This document shows positions 22,248 through 30,448 of a DNA stretch of 64,000 nt, in pieces; within the stretch, counting starts at the first letter, position 1, and every line of letters starts with the position of its first letter. The notes beneath the pieces are model-generated. The model was not told the DNA's origin, ran no database searches, and worked only from the letters and a program-made list of their open reading frames with translations. The DNA lies in NCBI GenBank assembly GCA_024636475.1, contig JAGXHA010000043.1, positions 42,930 to 106,929 on the forward strand, in the 5' to 3' direction. Source of the stretch: Roseobacter sp. (GTDB lineage: Bacteria > Pseudomonadota > Alphaproteobacteria > Rhodobacterales > Rhodobacteraceae). The position numbers and the translations under genes were made by a program.

Positions 22248-22284
22248 CATCCACCGGACCGACAAATAGTCGGCGCGGTGGATG
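22248..22284 (-). terminator. Hairpin downstream of the persulfide dioxygenase gene
   Basis: Outer arms catccacc (22248-22255) and ggtggatg (22277-22284), with an inner stem ccgac (22259-22263)/gtcgg (22269-22273). It lies 22 bases past the stop codon of the minus-strand gene. There is no T-tract. Confidence 0.45.
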
Positions 22285-22306
22285 ATCTCCCGGTGGAGGG
22301 GCATTG

Positions 22307-23191
22307 TTAAAGCGCGTTCACAGGCACCTTGAACACGATGTTGCCGTCTTTGTCCTTTGGCATGTGACCGGCGCGCATATTGACCTGTAGCGAGGGAAGA
22401 ATCAGCTTTGGCATATCAAGCTGCGCGTCACGCTCTGTGCGAAAGGTGATGAACTCTGCCCGCGTTTTACCGCCACCGACGTGGATATTGTGGGCCTTTT
22501 CTTCGCCCACCGTGGTTTCCCACTGAATGTCGCGGCCATTGGGGCCGTAATCGTGGCACATAAAAAGGCGCATCTCGTCCGGCAGTGAAAGCACTTTTTG
22601 GATGCTGTCATACAAATCACCCGCATCACCACCGGGAAAATCTGCCCGCGCTGATCCCCCATCAGGCATAAACAGCGTGTCGCCGGTAAAGGCCGCATTG
22701 CCCATCACATGCACCATGCAGGCGGGCGTATGGCCGGGGGTGTACATCGCAAAACAGGTCATGCCGCCAATCTGGTAGGTATCGCCATCCTTGAACAACG
22801 CATCGAACTGCGACCCGTCACGCTGGAATTCAGTGCCCTCGTTGAACACTTTTCCAAACGTGTCCTGCACCACCATGATCTTTTCACCAACGCCGATCTT
22901 GCCGCCCAGCTTTTGCTGGATATAGGGTGCCGCTGACAGATGATCGGCGTGAACATGCGTCTCGATGATCCACTCCAGCGTGAGGCCTTTGCCTTCGATC
23001 TCTTCAATGAGCGCATCGGCGTGATCATACGTGATCCGCCCGGCAGCGTAATCGATGTCCATGACCGAGTCGACAATGGCACAGGATGTGGAGTTCGGAT
23101 CGCGCACGATATAGCTGATTGTGTTTGTCGCCACATCGAAATGACCTGTCACCTCGGGGATTACGTTCATGTTTACAGGATAGTCTGTCAT
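22307..23191 (-). CDS. Persulfide dioxygenase-like MBL-fold protein (Blh/ETHE1 group)
   Basis: Metallo-beta-lactamase-fold protein of 294 residues resembling the bacterial persulfide dioxygenases, which oxidise glutathione persulfide to sulfite with an iron centre in the cytoplasm. The metal motif THVHADH (His79, His81, Asp83, His84) is intact, followed by YTPGHTPACMVHVMG, FTGDTLF and MCHDYGPNGRD. There is no signal peptide. The start at 23191 (MTDYPVN) has GGAG 9 bases upstream. It is divergent from two exported MBL proteins across a region with an exact ATTC-N8-GAAT sequence, suggesting persulfide-dependent control with the sox genes. No rhodanese domain is fused. Confidence 0.88.
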   Translation of the reverse strand: MTDYPVNMNVIPEVTGHFDVATNTISYIVRDPNSTSCAIVDSVMDIDYAAGRITYDHADALIEEIEGKGLTLEWIIETHVHADHLSAAPYIQQKLGGKIGVGEKIMVVQDTFGKVFNEGTEFQRDGSQFDALFKDGDTYQIGGMTCFAMYTPGHTPACMVHVMGNAAFTGDTLFMPDGGSARADFPGGDAGDLYDSIQKVLSLPDEMRLFMCHDYGPNGRDIQWETTVGEEKAHNIHVGGGKTRAEFITFRTERDAQLDMPKLILPSLQVNMRAGHMPKDKDGNIVFKVPVNAL

Positions 23192-23262
23192 CGCCATATG
23201 CTCCAATACTTACAGCACAACGCACATTAACAAAGCTTGCGCGAGCGCATAAATTCAGACAT

Positions 23263-23278
23263 ATTCATACTATGGAAT
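23263..23278. promoter_or_regulatory. SqrR/SoxR-type operator between persulfide dioxygenase and MBL genes
   Basis: Exact ATTC-N8-GAAT: ATTC at 23263-23266, GAAT at 23275-23278. This is the motif I recall for the persulfide-responsive repressor SqrR of Rhodobacter capsulatus. It lies 22 bases before the plus-strand start (23300) and 71 bases before the minus-strand start (23191), so one site can serve both promoters. Confidence 0.65.
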
Positions 23279-23299
23279 TTTTGTTTTGGAAAGTGAATT

Positions 23300-24211
23300 A
23301 TGTCAATGAACAGACGTGACTTCATGCTGCAAGGTGTCGCAGCAAGTGCGCTGATGGGGATATCCGGTTTGGCGCATGCGCAAATGGCGGTCGGCGAAAT
23401 GACATTGGATGTGGTCAGCGACGGTCATCTGACGCTTCCCGGCAGCTTCATTTTCGACACCATGCCGAAAGACGAGCTGATGCCGATCCTGGATCGCGCA
23501 GGCCAGCCCTATGATGAACTGACCCCACCGTGTAACCTCAGCCTGTTGCGCGGCGATGGGCGTGTCGTCTTGTTTGATGCCGGCGCAGGTGCGACCTTCA
23601 TGCCCACCGCCGGAAAAATGATGGAGGCACTGGAGGCTTTGGGCGTCGCCGCCGAGGACATCACCGATCTGGTGTTGACCCACGGCCACCCCGACCATTT
23701 ATGGGGTGTTCTGGACGATTTCGGCGATGCTTTGTTCACCAACGCCACCCACCACATCGGGCAGATCGAATGGGACTACTGGACCGACCCAAACACTGTG
23801 AACACGATTGATACCAGCCGTCAGTCCTTTGCCGTGGGGGCCGAGCGGCGGTTGGCGGTGATCGCCGAACAGATGCAGTTCTTTAATGATGGCGACGAGG
23901 TATTGGCAGGCGTAGGCGCGCGCCTCACGCCCGGCCACACGCCCGGCCACATGGCGTTCGAGATCCGCGCGGGCAATACTGCCGTGATGATCGTGGGCGA
24001 CTGCATCGGCAATGATCACATCGCCTTGGCGCGTCCCGCGTGGGAATCCGGATCAGATCAGGATCCGGGTCTTGCAGCCAAAACCCGCAGCGGGTTGATT
24101 GACGATCTTGCGGCTTCACAAATGCCAATTGTGGGGTTTCATCTGGGCAACGGCGGCTTAGGCCGGATCGAGCCCTCTACAGATGGTTTTGTTTTTATGT
24201 CGGAGGTTTGA
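23300..24211 (+). CDS. Tat-exported metallo-beta-lactamase-fold hydrolase
   Basis: MBL-fold protein of 303 residues with a twin-arginine signal (NRRDFMLQGVAASALMGISGLAHA), so it is exported folded and probably metal-loaded. The metal motif is intact: LTHGHPDHLWG, then LTPGHTPGHMAFEI and IVGDCIGNDH. GGAAAG precedes the ATG at 23300. It is followed after 2 bases by a second MBL gene, giving a two-gene operon behind a SqrR-type operator. Paracoccus sox clusters carry soxG and soxH at the end; this may be an equivalent in another place, but assignment by sequence is not possible here. The substrate is perhaps a periplasmic thiol or polysulfide ester. Confidence 0.8.
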   Translation: MSMNRRDFMLQGVAASALMGISGLAHAQMAVGEMTLDVVSDGHLTLPGSFIFDTMPKDELMPILDRAGQPYDELTPPCNLSLLRGDGRVVLFDAGAGATFMPTAGKMMEALEALGVAAEDITDLVLTHGHPDHLWGVLDDFGDALFTNATHHIGQIEWDYWTDPNTVNTIDTSRQSFAVGAERRLAVIAEQMQFFNDGDEVLAGVGARLTPGHTPGHMAFEIRAGNTAVMIVGDCIGNDHIALARPAWESGSDQDPGLAAKTRSGLIDDLAASQMPIVGFHLGNGGLGRIEPSTDGFVFMSEV

Positions 24212-24213
24212 TT

Positions 24214-25158
24214 ATGAAACACTTATGCTTTGCGCTCACCCTTATTGCGCTGCCCGCTTTTGGCAGCGAAGATATCGCAGATCAGTACCCGAATTCGGTT
24301 CTGTATTCCAAACCGGTCGAGTTCATTCCGGGGGTGTTTTCCGCCATCGGTGCCACGGCCCCGCCAACCTACGAGAACGCAGGTCACAACAACAACCTTA
24401 GCTTTATCGTGACAGGTGACGGCGTTGTCGTGATCAACAGCGGCGGATCCTACCAGTTGGCCAAGGCCCTGCATGACGAGATCAAGGTCCTCACCGATCA
24501 ACCGGTCAAGCTGGTGTTGAACGAGAACGGTCAGGGCCACGCGATGCTGGGCAATACGTATTGGGCCGAACAAGGCGTCAAGATCGTTGCCCAGACAGAG
24601 GGTGCAGACGCCTTCGAGGAAGACGGTCCCGGCTCGCTGCGCGCGGCACAGGCCGGCCTGAAGGAACGTGCTGACGGGACAGAACTTACCCCACCAACCG
24701 AGACATTCGAGGATGAATACATCATTGATATGGGCGATTTCCATATCGAGGCGCTGCACCTTGGCCCGGCGCACAGCCCCGGCGATATCGTCGTCTGGCT
24801 GCCCGAGCAAAGCCTGGTGATCGCCGGAGATGTCGCGTTTCACGAGCGGATGCTGCCGATTTTCCCCGATACCAATACAGCTGACTGGCTCGAGACATGG
24901 GATGGACCGTTTGAGGCTTTGGGTGCCACCTACGTCATTCCCGGCCACGGCCATCCAACGAACATGGCGCAGGTGCGACGCTATACAAAGGGCTATCTTG
25001 AAGATCTGCGCGGCAAGATCGGCGCACATCTGGAAGCTGGCGGATCATTGGCCGACGCCTATTATGTCGACCAGTCTGCCTATGCCAATCTGGACACCTT
25101 CGAGGAACTGGCCACTAAAAACGCCGGTCGCGTGTTCGAACAGATGGAGTTCGAATAA
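24214..25158 (+). CDS. Exported MBL-fold protein lacking the canonical HxHxDH motif (SoxH-like)
   Basis: Exported protein of 314 residues with a Sec signal peptide (KHLCFALTLIALPAFGS). The fold is MBL, but where the first metal motif should be it reads NGQGHAMLGN (residues 105-114), aligning with HxHxDHxxGN as N-x-Q-x-H-A. Later ligands persist: GPAHSPGD, IAGDVAF and IPGHGHP. CGGAGG lies 7 bases before the ATG at 24214; the preceding gene stops only 2 bases earlier. Position and size fit the SoxH group at the end of sox clusters, but I give no symbol. It may have altered metal binding or a non-hydrolytic role. Confidence 0.75.
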   Translation: MKHLCFALTLIALPAFGSEDIADQYPNSVLYSKPVEFIPGVFSAIGATAPPTYENAGHNNNLSFIVTGDGVVVINSGGSYQLAKALHDEIKVLTDQPVKLVLNENGQGHAMLGNTYWAEQGVKIVAQTEGADAFEEDGPGSLRAAQAGLKERADGTELTPPTETFEDEYIIDMGDFHIEALHLGPAHSPGDIVVWLPEQSLVIAGDVAFHERMLPIFPDTNTADWLETWDGPFEALGATYVIPGHGHPTNMAQVRRYTKGYLEDLRGKIGAHLEAGGSLADAYYVDQSAYANLDTFEELATKNAGRVFEQMEFE

Positions 25159-25161
25159 GGG

Positions 25162-25599
25162 CTAGAACCCTTCCAAGGCACTTTGGGTGATCTCGTCAAG
25201 AAAGGCCTGAACCTCTTGCATCGGGCCTTCGGGGTAGGTCGGGTAGCCGATGGCGACAGCACCTGCGGTGTCCGTCACAAAGATGCTGTAAGGACAATGG
25301 GCAATGTTGAGCGGGTCCGCCTCCATCACTTTGCGCGACACCACGGCAGAGCAGAACAGGAACACATCCGCGGCCCTGAAAATCTCGATATCGCTGCCAA
25401 CATCTTCGGCAGTCCGGGCCAGCATGTCGCCGGTGTGGCTGATGTGATCAATGACCAGCCCTTTGCCGATGATCGCGTTTTCAACGGCGAATGTGGCGTC
25501 GTCAAAGCTGCCGTCGTAGGGATAGGTCACAGCCTGATCCTGCGCCACAAGCGGGTTTGCCAGCAGACCGATGGTCACGGCAGTCAGGATCATTTTCAT
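25162..25599 (-). CDS. Exported DUF302-domain protein
   Basis: Secreted protein of 145 residues with a short signal peptide (MKMILTAVTIGLLANPLVA). The mature part has the DUF302 pattern (DATFAVENAIIGKGLVIDHISHTGDMLARTAEDVG...FLFCSAVVSRKVMEADPLNIAHCPYSIFVTD), including two Cys. DUF302 proteins have no established function; several lie next to sulfur or redox genes. Here it is last on the sox strand, 54 bases after soxF with a strong hairpin between, and converges on the MBL gene with a 3-base gap. AAGGGAA precedes the ATG. Confidence 0.75.
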   Translation of the reverse strand: MKMILTAVTIGLLANPLVAQDQAVTYPYDGSFDDATFAVENAIIGKGLVIDHISHTGDMLARTAEDVGSDIEIFRAADVFLFCSAVVSRKVMEADPLNIAHCPYSIFVTDTAGAVAIGYPTYPEGPMQEVQAFLDEITQSALEGF

Positions 25600-25619
25600 A
25601 ACATTTCCCTTGATTTGTG

Positions 25620-25645
25620 GGACAGGGCCGAGACTGGCCCTGTCC
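25620..25645 (-). terminator. Hairpin between soxF and the DUF302 gene
   Basis: Arms ggacagggcc (25620-25629) and ggccctgtcc (25636-25645) form a perfect 10-bp stem with a 6-base loop, directly after the soxF stop. No T-tract, so partial termination or 3' end protection is likely. Confidence 0.6.
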
Positions 25646-25653
25646 TTGGGCTT

Positions 25654-26925
25654 CTAGCTGAACATATCCGCGACAATACCGGAATACCAACCCTCTGATT
25701 CCTCGTAGGTGGCTTTGCGTGTCGCGCTGTCTTCGCCAGTAGACGAGATGAAACCGTCGACTTGGGCGATCTTTTCATCCGTCGCCTCGTAAGTGGCACC
25801 GACCTTGACCCCGTCATCTGTGTCGATCAGCGACCAGCAGGTGTTTGAAAACTTGGCCGGGAACACCCTTGACCCGGTCAAAGCACCGCGCACCGCATTG
25901 GCACAGACCTTGGCCTGCGAATTGGCAGAAAAGCCGGATTTAGGCATATCGCCCTGCTGCGATGAATCGCCCAGAACATGAATGTCTGCATTGGCCTTGC
26001 TGCTCATGTCGATGGCGTTGACCGGGGCCCAGTTGCCGTCTGTGACGCCTGCCATATCGGCGATACGACCCGCTTTCATTGCGGGAATGACGTTGCAGAC
26101 ATCAACTTTGGTTTCTTCACCGTCGATCGTCACCGTCATCGCATCGGCATCAACCGAGACGTTAGCGCCCCCGAAATCCGCACCGATCCAATCGATCATG
26201 CCTGCATAGTGCTTGTTCCAGCCTTCCTGAAACAATCCCTGCTTGGAGAACTTTTCTTTTGGGTCAGCAATGATGATCTTTGCCGTCGGGTTGTTTGCCT
26301 TCAGCGTATGGGCCACCATCGACACCCGCTCGTAAGGGCCGGGAGGGCAGCGGAAGGGATTGGGCGGTGCGACCATGGCAAAGGTGCCGCCTTCGGGCAT
26401 CGCCATGATCTGCGCCTTCAACAGTTCCGTCTGTGATCCGGCCTTGTACGCATGGGGCATCTTGTTTTGCTCCGCAACGCTCCACCCTTCTACCGCGTCA
26501 TCGACAAAATCGATGCCCGGGCTCAGGATCAGTTTGTCGTAGGGCAGCTTTGATCCGCCCGCGAGCGTGACCATCTTGCCATCAGGGTCCACGTCAACGG
26601 CCCAGTCATGCACCACATTAACGCCGTGCTTGGATGCAAGCACGCCGTAGGTATGGCCAAGATCGTCCATTTCCTTGAACCCGCCAAGGTACAGGTTCGA
26701 GAAAAAGCAGCTGAAGTAGGTGCGCGAGGGCTCGACCAAGGTCACGTCGATTGCGCCATCACTGTCCTTGGCGATATAGCGGGCCGCTGTGGCACCGCCT
26801 GCCCCGCCGCCAATCACCACCACACGAGGTTTGCCATGCGCCGCTGCCATAACTGCGGGGGCTGCAAGCAGGCCAAATGCCGCTGTGGACGTTCCCAAAA
26901 ATAAGCGTCTGTTAAACTCAGTCAT
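25654..26925 (-). CDS. soxF: SoxF, flavocytochrome c sulfide dehydrogenase flavoprotein subunit
   Basis: Periplasmic FAD protein of 423 residues that with cytochrome SoxE forms a flavocytochrome c-like sulfide dehydrogenase. The Tat signal is FNRRLFLGTSTAAFG. The FAD-binding VVVIGGGAGGATAARYI is at residues 35-51. Cys73 (YFSCFFSN) matches the covalent FAD-cysteine of FccB, and Cys193 (FRCPPGPYE) with the Cys in NTCWS matches its redox disulfide. GGGAGGA precedes the ATG at 26925. It is the eleventh sox gene on the strand, 24 bases after soxE. Confidence 0.95.
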   Translation of the reverse strand: MTEFNRRLFLGTSTAAFGLLAAPAVMAAAHGKPRVVVIGGGAGGATAARYIAKDSDGAIDVTLVEPSRTYFSCFFSNLYLGGFKEMDDLGHTYGVLASKHGVNVVHDWAVDVDPDGKMVTLAGGSKLPYDKLILSPGIDFVDDAVEGWSVAEQNKMPHAYKAGSQTELLKAQIMAMPEGGTFAMVAPPNPFRCPPGPYERVSMVAHTLKANNPTAKIIIADPKEKFSKQGLFQEGWNKHYAGMIDWIGADFGGANVSVDADAMTVTIDGEETKVDVCNVIPAMKAGRIADMAGVTDGNWAPVNAIDMSSKANADIHVLGDSSQQGDMPKSGFSANSQAKVCANAVRGALTGSRVFPAKFSNTCWSLIDTDDGVKVGATYEATDEKIAQVDGFISSTGEDSATRKATYEESEGWYSGIVADMFS

Positions 26926-26949
26926 TTTGTTCCTCCCTTAAAAGCGGAT

Positions 26950-27633
26950 CTACTCCTCCAGATCCGCAAAATATGCGGCAAGTGCCGCAATTTCTTCGTT
27001 TGAGAGCCTTCCTGCCATCATCTGCATTACAGGATGATTGCGGTCTTTGTTTTTGTAAGCATGCATCACATAAACGAAGTCGTCCACCGGCCAGCCGGTG
27101 ATGGGTGGAATGCCCTCGGCGCTGCCGTCCGCCTGGTGGCAGGTCTTGCAGTCGCCAGAAAGATACTCCCCATATTCCTTGTCACCGACCAACGCCAGAA
27201 TGGCCGGGTCGAGATCATGCGGATCACCGGCGCTATGGGACGCCATGTTCGCAGAGAAAGTATTGAGATAGGCGATCAAATTCAGCCTATCTTCCGGGTC
27301 TTTCATCCCGCGGTAACTCATCCTAGTTTTGGGAATATAGACCTTGGGGTCTGCCAGAAACTCATCAAGCGTTTCATTGGTCCAGATCAGCCCTTCCTGG
27401 CCCGCCTTGGTCATAGATTTGGAATAGGGGAAATCTTCGATACTGCCTGCGATCCGCCCGTTAAGCTCGTTCAGGTTCGGACCAACGCGCTTCTTCGTAT
27501 TCGAACCTATCTGGTGACAGGAAGTGCATTTGGAAAACAGCTTGGCACCTGCTTCCAAATCAGGCTCAGCCTGCGCCGCCACGGCAAGAAAGAGTGCCGC
27601 GGCAGACGCAAGTAATCTGGGCGTTTTAGCCAT
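26950..27633 (-). CDS. soxE: SoxE, dihaem cytochrome c
   Basis: Periplasmic c-type cytochrome of 227 residues with a Sec signal (residues 1-22) and two haem sites: Cys36-Thr-Ser-Cys-His40 and Cys162-Lys-Thr-Cys-His166. It is the electron-accepting partner of SoxF in Paracoccus-type clusters. The first half resembles class I cytochrome c (GPNLNELNGR, TRMSYRGMKDPEDR); the second resembles the FccA-like second domain. The start overlaps the soxD stop by one base (TGATG), so translation is coupled. Confidence 0.93.
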   Translation of the reverse strand: MAKTPRLLASAAALFLAVAAQAEPDLEAGAKLFSKCTSCHQIGSNTKKRVGPNLNELNGRIAGSIEDFPYSKSMTKAGQEGLIWTNETLDEFLADPKVYIPKTRMSYRGMKDPEDRLNLIAYLNTFSANMASHSAGDPHDLDPAILALVGDKEYGEYLSGDCKTCHQADGSAEGIPPITGWPVDDFVYVMHAYKNKDRNHPVMQMMAGRLSNEEIAALAAYFADLEE

Positions 27634-28709
27634 CAGGGGTCCGAGAATGTTGTCAGATATGCAATAACCGCCTCTATGTCTGCGGGGTCCTTCAATCCTG
27701 CAAAACCCATCTTGGTGCCTTTGATGTACGTCTTCGGAGCGGCAAGAAAACCGGCTAGGGTTTCTGCGTTCCAGACCAGACCTTCTTCGGATTTAGCCAT
27801 CAGGGGTTTTGAATATTTGAACCCGTCGATGTGACCGGCTGGTGCCCCAATGAGCCCGTTCAGGATCGGACCCGAGCGGTTCTTGGCACCGTCACCGACC
27901 TGATGGCACGACTTGCACTTGCGAAAGACTTTCATGCCCTCGGCGATCAGGGCCGGATCGACGGACGCACCAACAGGCTCTGGTACAGCCTCTTCCTGGG
28001 CCGCAACCGCAGCAGGTTCAGCGGTAATCGCAGCCTCCTGTTGTGCTGCGGCCTCAACCACAGCAGCATCAGCAGCCGTTTCCTCTGGGGTTACGTCCAA
28101 CACCAAAGCGCGCATTGTCACTTCGACGGTGTCTTTACACCCTGTCATGCACGGCTCGCCCACCCATTTGGTGAACTCTGTTTCCAAGCGGTCATCCAGG
28201 ATAAAGCCGTCGGCATTTGGCATTTCAACATCCAAAAACGTGTCTTTGGACAAAACGAAATCATCCTCGACGAGGTCGTTGGAATAAAGAATGTAGGCTA
28301 CGATCGCATATGTCTCGTCGGCGCTAAGCGTGCCTGCGTTGCCGTAGGGCATGGAGCGGCGGATATAGTCAAATGTGGTCGAAAGGTACGGCCAGTAAGA
28401 TCCAACCGTTTTCAGCGGATCCTCGCGATCAAGCGTGTCCATCCCACCGGCCAGTTTGGGCCAGTTACCGATACCTTCCGCAAAATCACCGTGGCACGCC
28501 GCACATTGGATCGCAAAGATTTCCTCGCCATCGATGGCATCGCCTTGGCCTTCGGGCAACCCCGATCCGTCCGGATGCACATCCAAATTCCATGCGCTGA
28601 TCTCTTCAGGCAGCGCTGCGCGGCCCAAGCCAAATGTTTGCGCTGCGGCGGGCACTGCCAAAAGGGTGGCAACTGCACCGATGGAGATTGATTTAAGAAA
28701 CTTCGACAT
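27633..28709 (-). CDS. soxD: SoxD, dihaem cytochrome subunit of sulfane dehydrogenase SoxCD
   Basis: Periplasmic cytochrome of 358 residues with a Sec signal (cleavage near AAAQ, residue 24). Haem 1: Cys69-Ala-Ala-Cys-His73. Haem 2: Cys265-Lys-Ser-Cys-His269. Between the domains lies an Ala/Glu-rich linker (about 207-248). It transfers the electrons released when SoxC oxidises the SoxY-bound sulfane sulfur. The start codon lies inside the 3' end of soxC (17-base overlap) and the stop overlaps soxE, so C, D and E are tightly coupled. Confidence 0.95.
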   Translation of the reverse strand: MSKFLKSISIGAVATLLAVPAAAQTFGLGRAALPEEISAWNLDVHPDGSGLPEGQGDAIDGEEIFAIQCAACHGDFAEGIGNWPKLAGGMDTLDREDPLKTVGSYWPYLSTTFDYIRRSMPYGNAGTLSADETYAIVAYILYSNDLVEDDFVLSKDTFLDVEMPNADGFILDDRLETEFTKWVGEPCMTGCKDTVEVTMRALVLDVTPEETAADAAVVEAAAQQEAAITAEPAAVAAQEEAVPEPVGASVDPALIAEGMKVFRKCKSCHQVGDGAKNRSGPILNGLIGAPAGHIDGFKYSKPLMAKSEEGLVWNAETLAGFLAAPKTYIKGTKMGFAGLKDPADIEAVIAYLTTFSDP

Positions 28710-29949
28710 TTTCAGCCTCCCCGTTCGGGCGCACCCACCAGGTTTGAATACAATTATTGTGATAGACAGAGTTTTCGCCCCGCACCTCGCGCAGTTGCGC
28801 TTTGGTGGGCTGGACGTATCCGGTTTCGTCCATGGCGCGGCTTTGCAGCAACATCTCTTCGCCGTCCCAGGTGGTATCGAGGTAAAAGCGGGTCAGTGCC
28901 ATTTTCTCGCCGGGTTTGGCAAGACGCGCGGTTTCCCACGTTTTGCCGCCATCCTTGGACACATCAACGCGGACAATCGCACCACGACCCGACCATGCCA
29001 GACCAGTAATGACCAGCGGCCCTGTGCCGTGGCTGATCGGCGCTTGCGGGCTGGGGGATGTCACGACCGATTTCGCATCCATCGCCCAAGTCCACTTGCG
29101 GCTGATCCCGTTTTCCAGCGTATCGGTGTATTTGGAGGTCTCTTCGCGGCTCTCTACCGGGGCGTCCATCACCTCGATCCGGCGGATCCATTTGACCCAC
29201 ATATTGCCTTCCCACCCCGGTACGATCAACCGGACGGGATAGCCGTGCTCCTTGCGCAACGCCTCGCCGTTGGCCTTGAACGCGACCAGCACGTCATCCA
29301 GCGCCTTTTCCATCGGGATGGACCGACCGTTGGAGGACGCATCTGCCCCTTCGACATAGACCCATTTTCCCGCCGTGTCATAGCCCGCTTCTTCCAGCAG
29401 GGTCCGCAGCGGAATGCCGGTGTATTCCATGTTGTGGATCATGCCGTGGGTGAATTGCGCACCGTTCAGCTGCGCGCCCGCCCACTCCATGCCAGTGTTG
29501 GCAGCGCATTCCAGAAAATAGGTATGGTTTTCACGGGGAAACCGTTCCAGATCAGCATAGGTAAAGACCAGTGGGCGGTCGACCATGCCGTTGATCATCA
29601 GGCGGTAGTCTTCTTTTTTCAGCTCGATCGCGCCCGAATGGTGACGCTCGAACGCGCAACCTTGCGGGGTGATCGTGCCATCAAGCGCATGGATCGGCGT
29701 AAAGTTGATTGAACTGATCGTATCGGCCGTCAGCCATTCAACGTTGCGACGGATCACGTCATCCTCAAACCTGATCGGCATCCCGTAAGGCGTGGCGTCG
29801 ACGCCATCGCCAAAGGATTGCGCCCAAGTTTGGGTCTCGGTTATCAGCGGATCGGGGGTCTCGGCTTTGGCTGCGGACGCGGATGTGATCACGGCCCCTG
29901 CCGCGATCCCACTTGCCAGAAATTCTCTGCGTGACGGTTTTTGCGTCAT
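28693..29949 (-). CDS. soxC: SoxC, molybdopterin subunit of sulfane dehydrogenase SoxCD
   Basis: Molybdenum-cofactor protein of 418 residues of the sulfite oxidase family. Tat signal SRREFLASGIAAGAVITSASA. The Mo-coordinating Cys148 lies in TYFLECAANTGMEW. The C-terminal dimerisation domain follows (ITGLAWSGRGAIVRVDVSKDGGKTW). In the Sox pathway SoxCD oxidises the sulfane sulfur of SoxY-cysteine persulfide, which lets thiosulfate go fully to sulfate without stored sulfur globules. GAGGAG lies upstream of the ATG. It overlaps soxD and follows the dsrE-type gene by 36 bases. Confidence 0.96.
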   Translation of the reverse strand: MTQKPSRREFLASGIAAGAVITSASAAKAETPDPLITETQTWAQSFGDGVDATPYGMPIRFEDDVIRRNVEWLTADTISSINFTPIHALDGTITPQGCAFERHHSGAIELKKEDYRLMINGMVDRPLVFTYADLERFPRENHTYFLECAANTGMEWAGAQLNGAQFTHGMIHNMEYTGIPLRTLLEEAGYDTAGKWVYVEGADASSNGRSIPMEKALDDVLVAFKANGEALRKEHGYPVRLIVPGWEGNMWVKWIRRIEVMDAPVESREETSKYTDTLENGISRKWTWAMDAKSVVTSPSPQAPISHGTGPLVITGLAWSGRGAIVRVDVSKDGGKTWETARLAKPGEKMALTRFYLDTTWDGEEMLLQSRAMDETGYVQPTKAQLREVRGENSVYHNNCIQTWWVRPNGEAENVEVS

Positions 29950-29985
29950 GGCAAACTCCTCTTGTTGGTGCCTATTGCTGCGCGG

Positions 29986-30420
29986 TCAGGGGCGCACGTA
30001 GGCGTAATCATTTTCCTGCAACTCGATCAGACGAACGACGCCGGATGTCACCACCGTAGCTTCATCCATGAGCGTGATTTTTTTGCCTGTCTTCTTTTCC
30101 ATCCCGGCCAGCGTATTGCCACAGGCGGCGAATGACAGGTTCTCCATGCCCAGAGACATGGTGGAAATCCGGTCCTCGACCGGGCTTTTTCCGGGAATGA
30201 ACATATTGAGGCCGGGGCCGTAAGCGACCAGTTCGACGATCACCGTGTCCCCGATGGATTCATAATAGCTCGTCACGTTTTCGACGTTGTTGAGGGCCAT
30301 GTTCATGACCTGCGGATCGTTCTCGTCCACGTGGAACGCGACACGGTGCACCACGCCCTCTGCCCAGCCCGCGGTTGCCATCACGCCCGCGAGCACTGCC
30401 GCTGTCATTACCTTCATCAT
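29986..30420 (-). CDS. Exported DsrE-family protein within the sox operon
   Basis: Small protein of 144 residues with a signal peptide (MMKVMTAAVLAGVMATAGWA). The DsrE/DsrF-like domain includes HVDENDPQVMNMALNNVEN, VAYGPGLNMF and SFAACGNTL, with the conserved Cys100 that in related proteins carries persulfide. It is placed between soxB and soxC. GGGGAGAG precedes the ATG at 30420; an upstream in-frame ATG at 30435 overlaps that site and is rejected. A periplasmic sulfur-carrier or trafficking role is plausible but untested. Confidence 0.82.
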   Translation of the reverse strand: MMKVMTAAVLAGVMATAGWAEGVVHRVAFHVDENDPQVMNMALNNVENVTSYYESIGDTVIVELVAYGPGLNMFIPGKSPVEDRISTMSLGMENLSFAACGNTLAGMEKKTGKKITLMDEATVVTSGVVRLIELQENDYAYVRP

Positions 30421-30448
30421 GTCATCTCTCCCCATGTATCGCCGGATT

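Noticed and set aside
24214..25158. Reading the altered MBL gene as a pseudogene
   Set aside because: The frame is intact, the signal peptide and ribosome site are good, and several other MBL ligands are kept, so it is more probably a functional variant.
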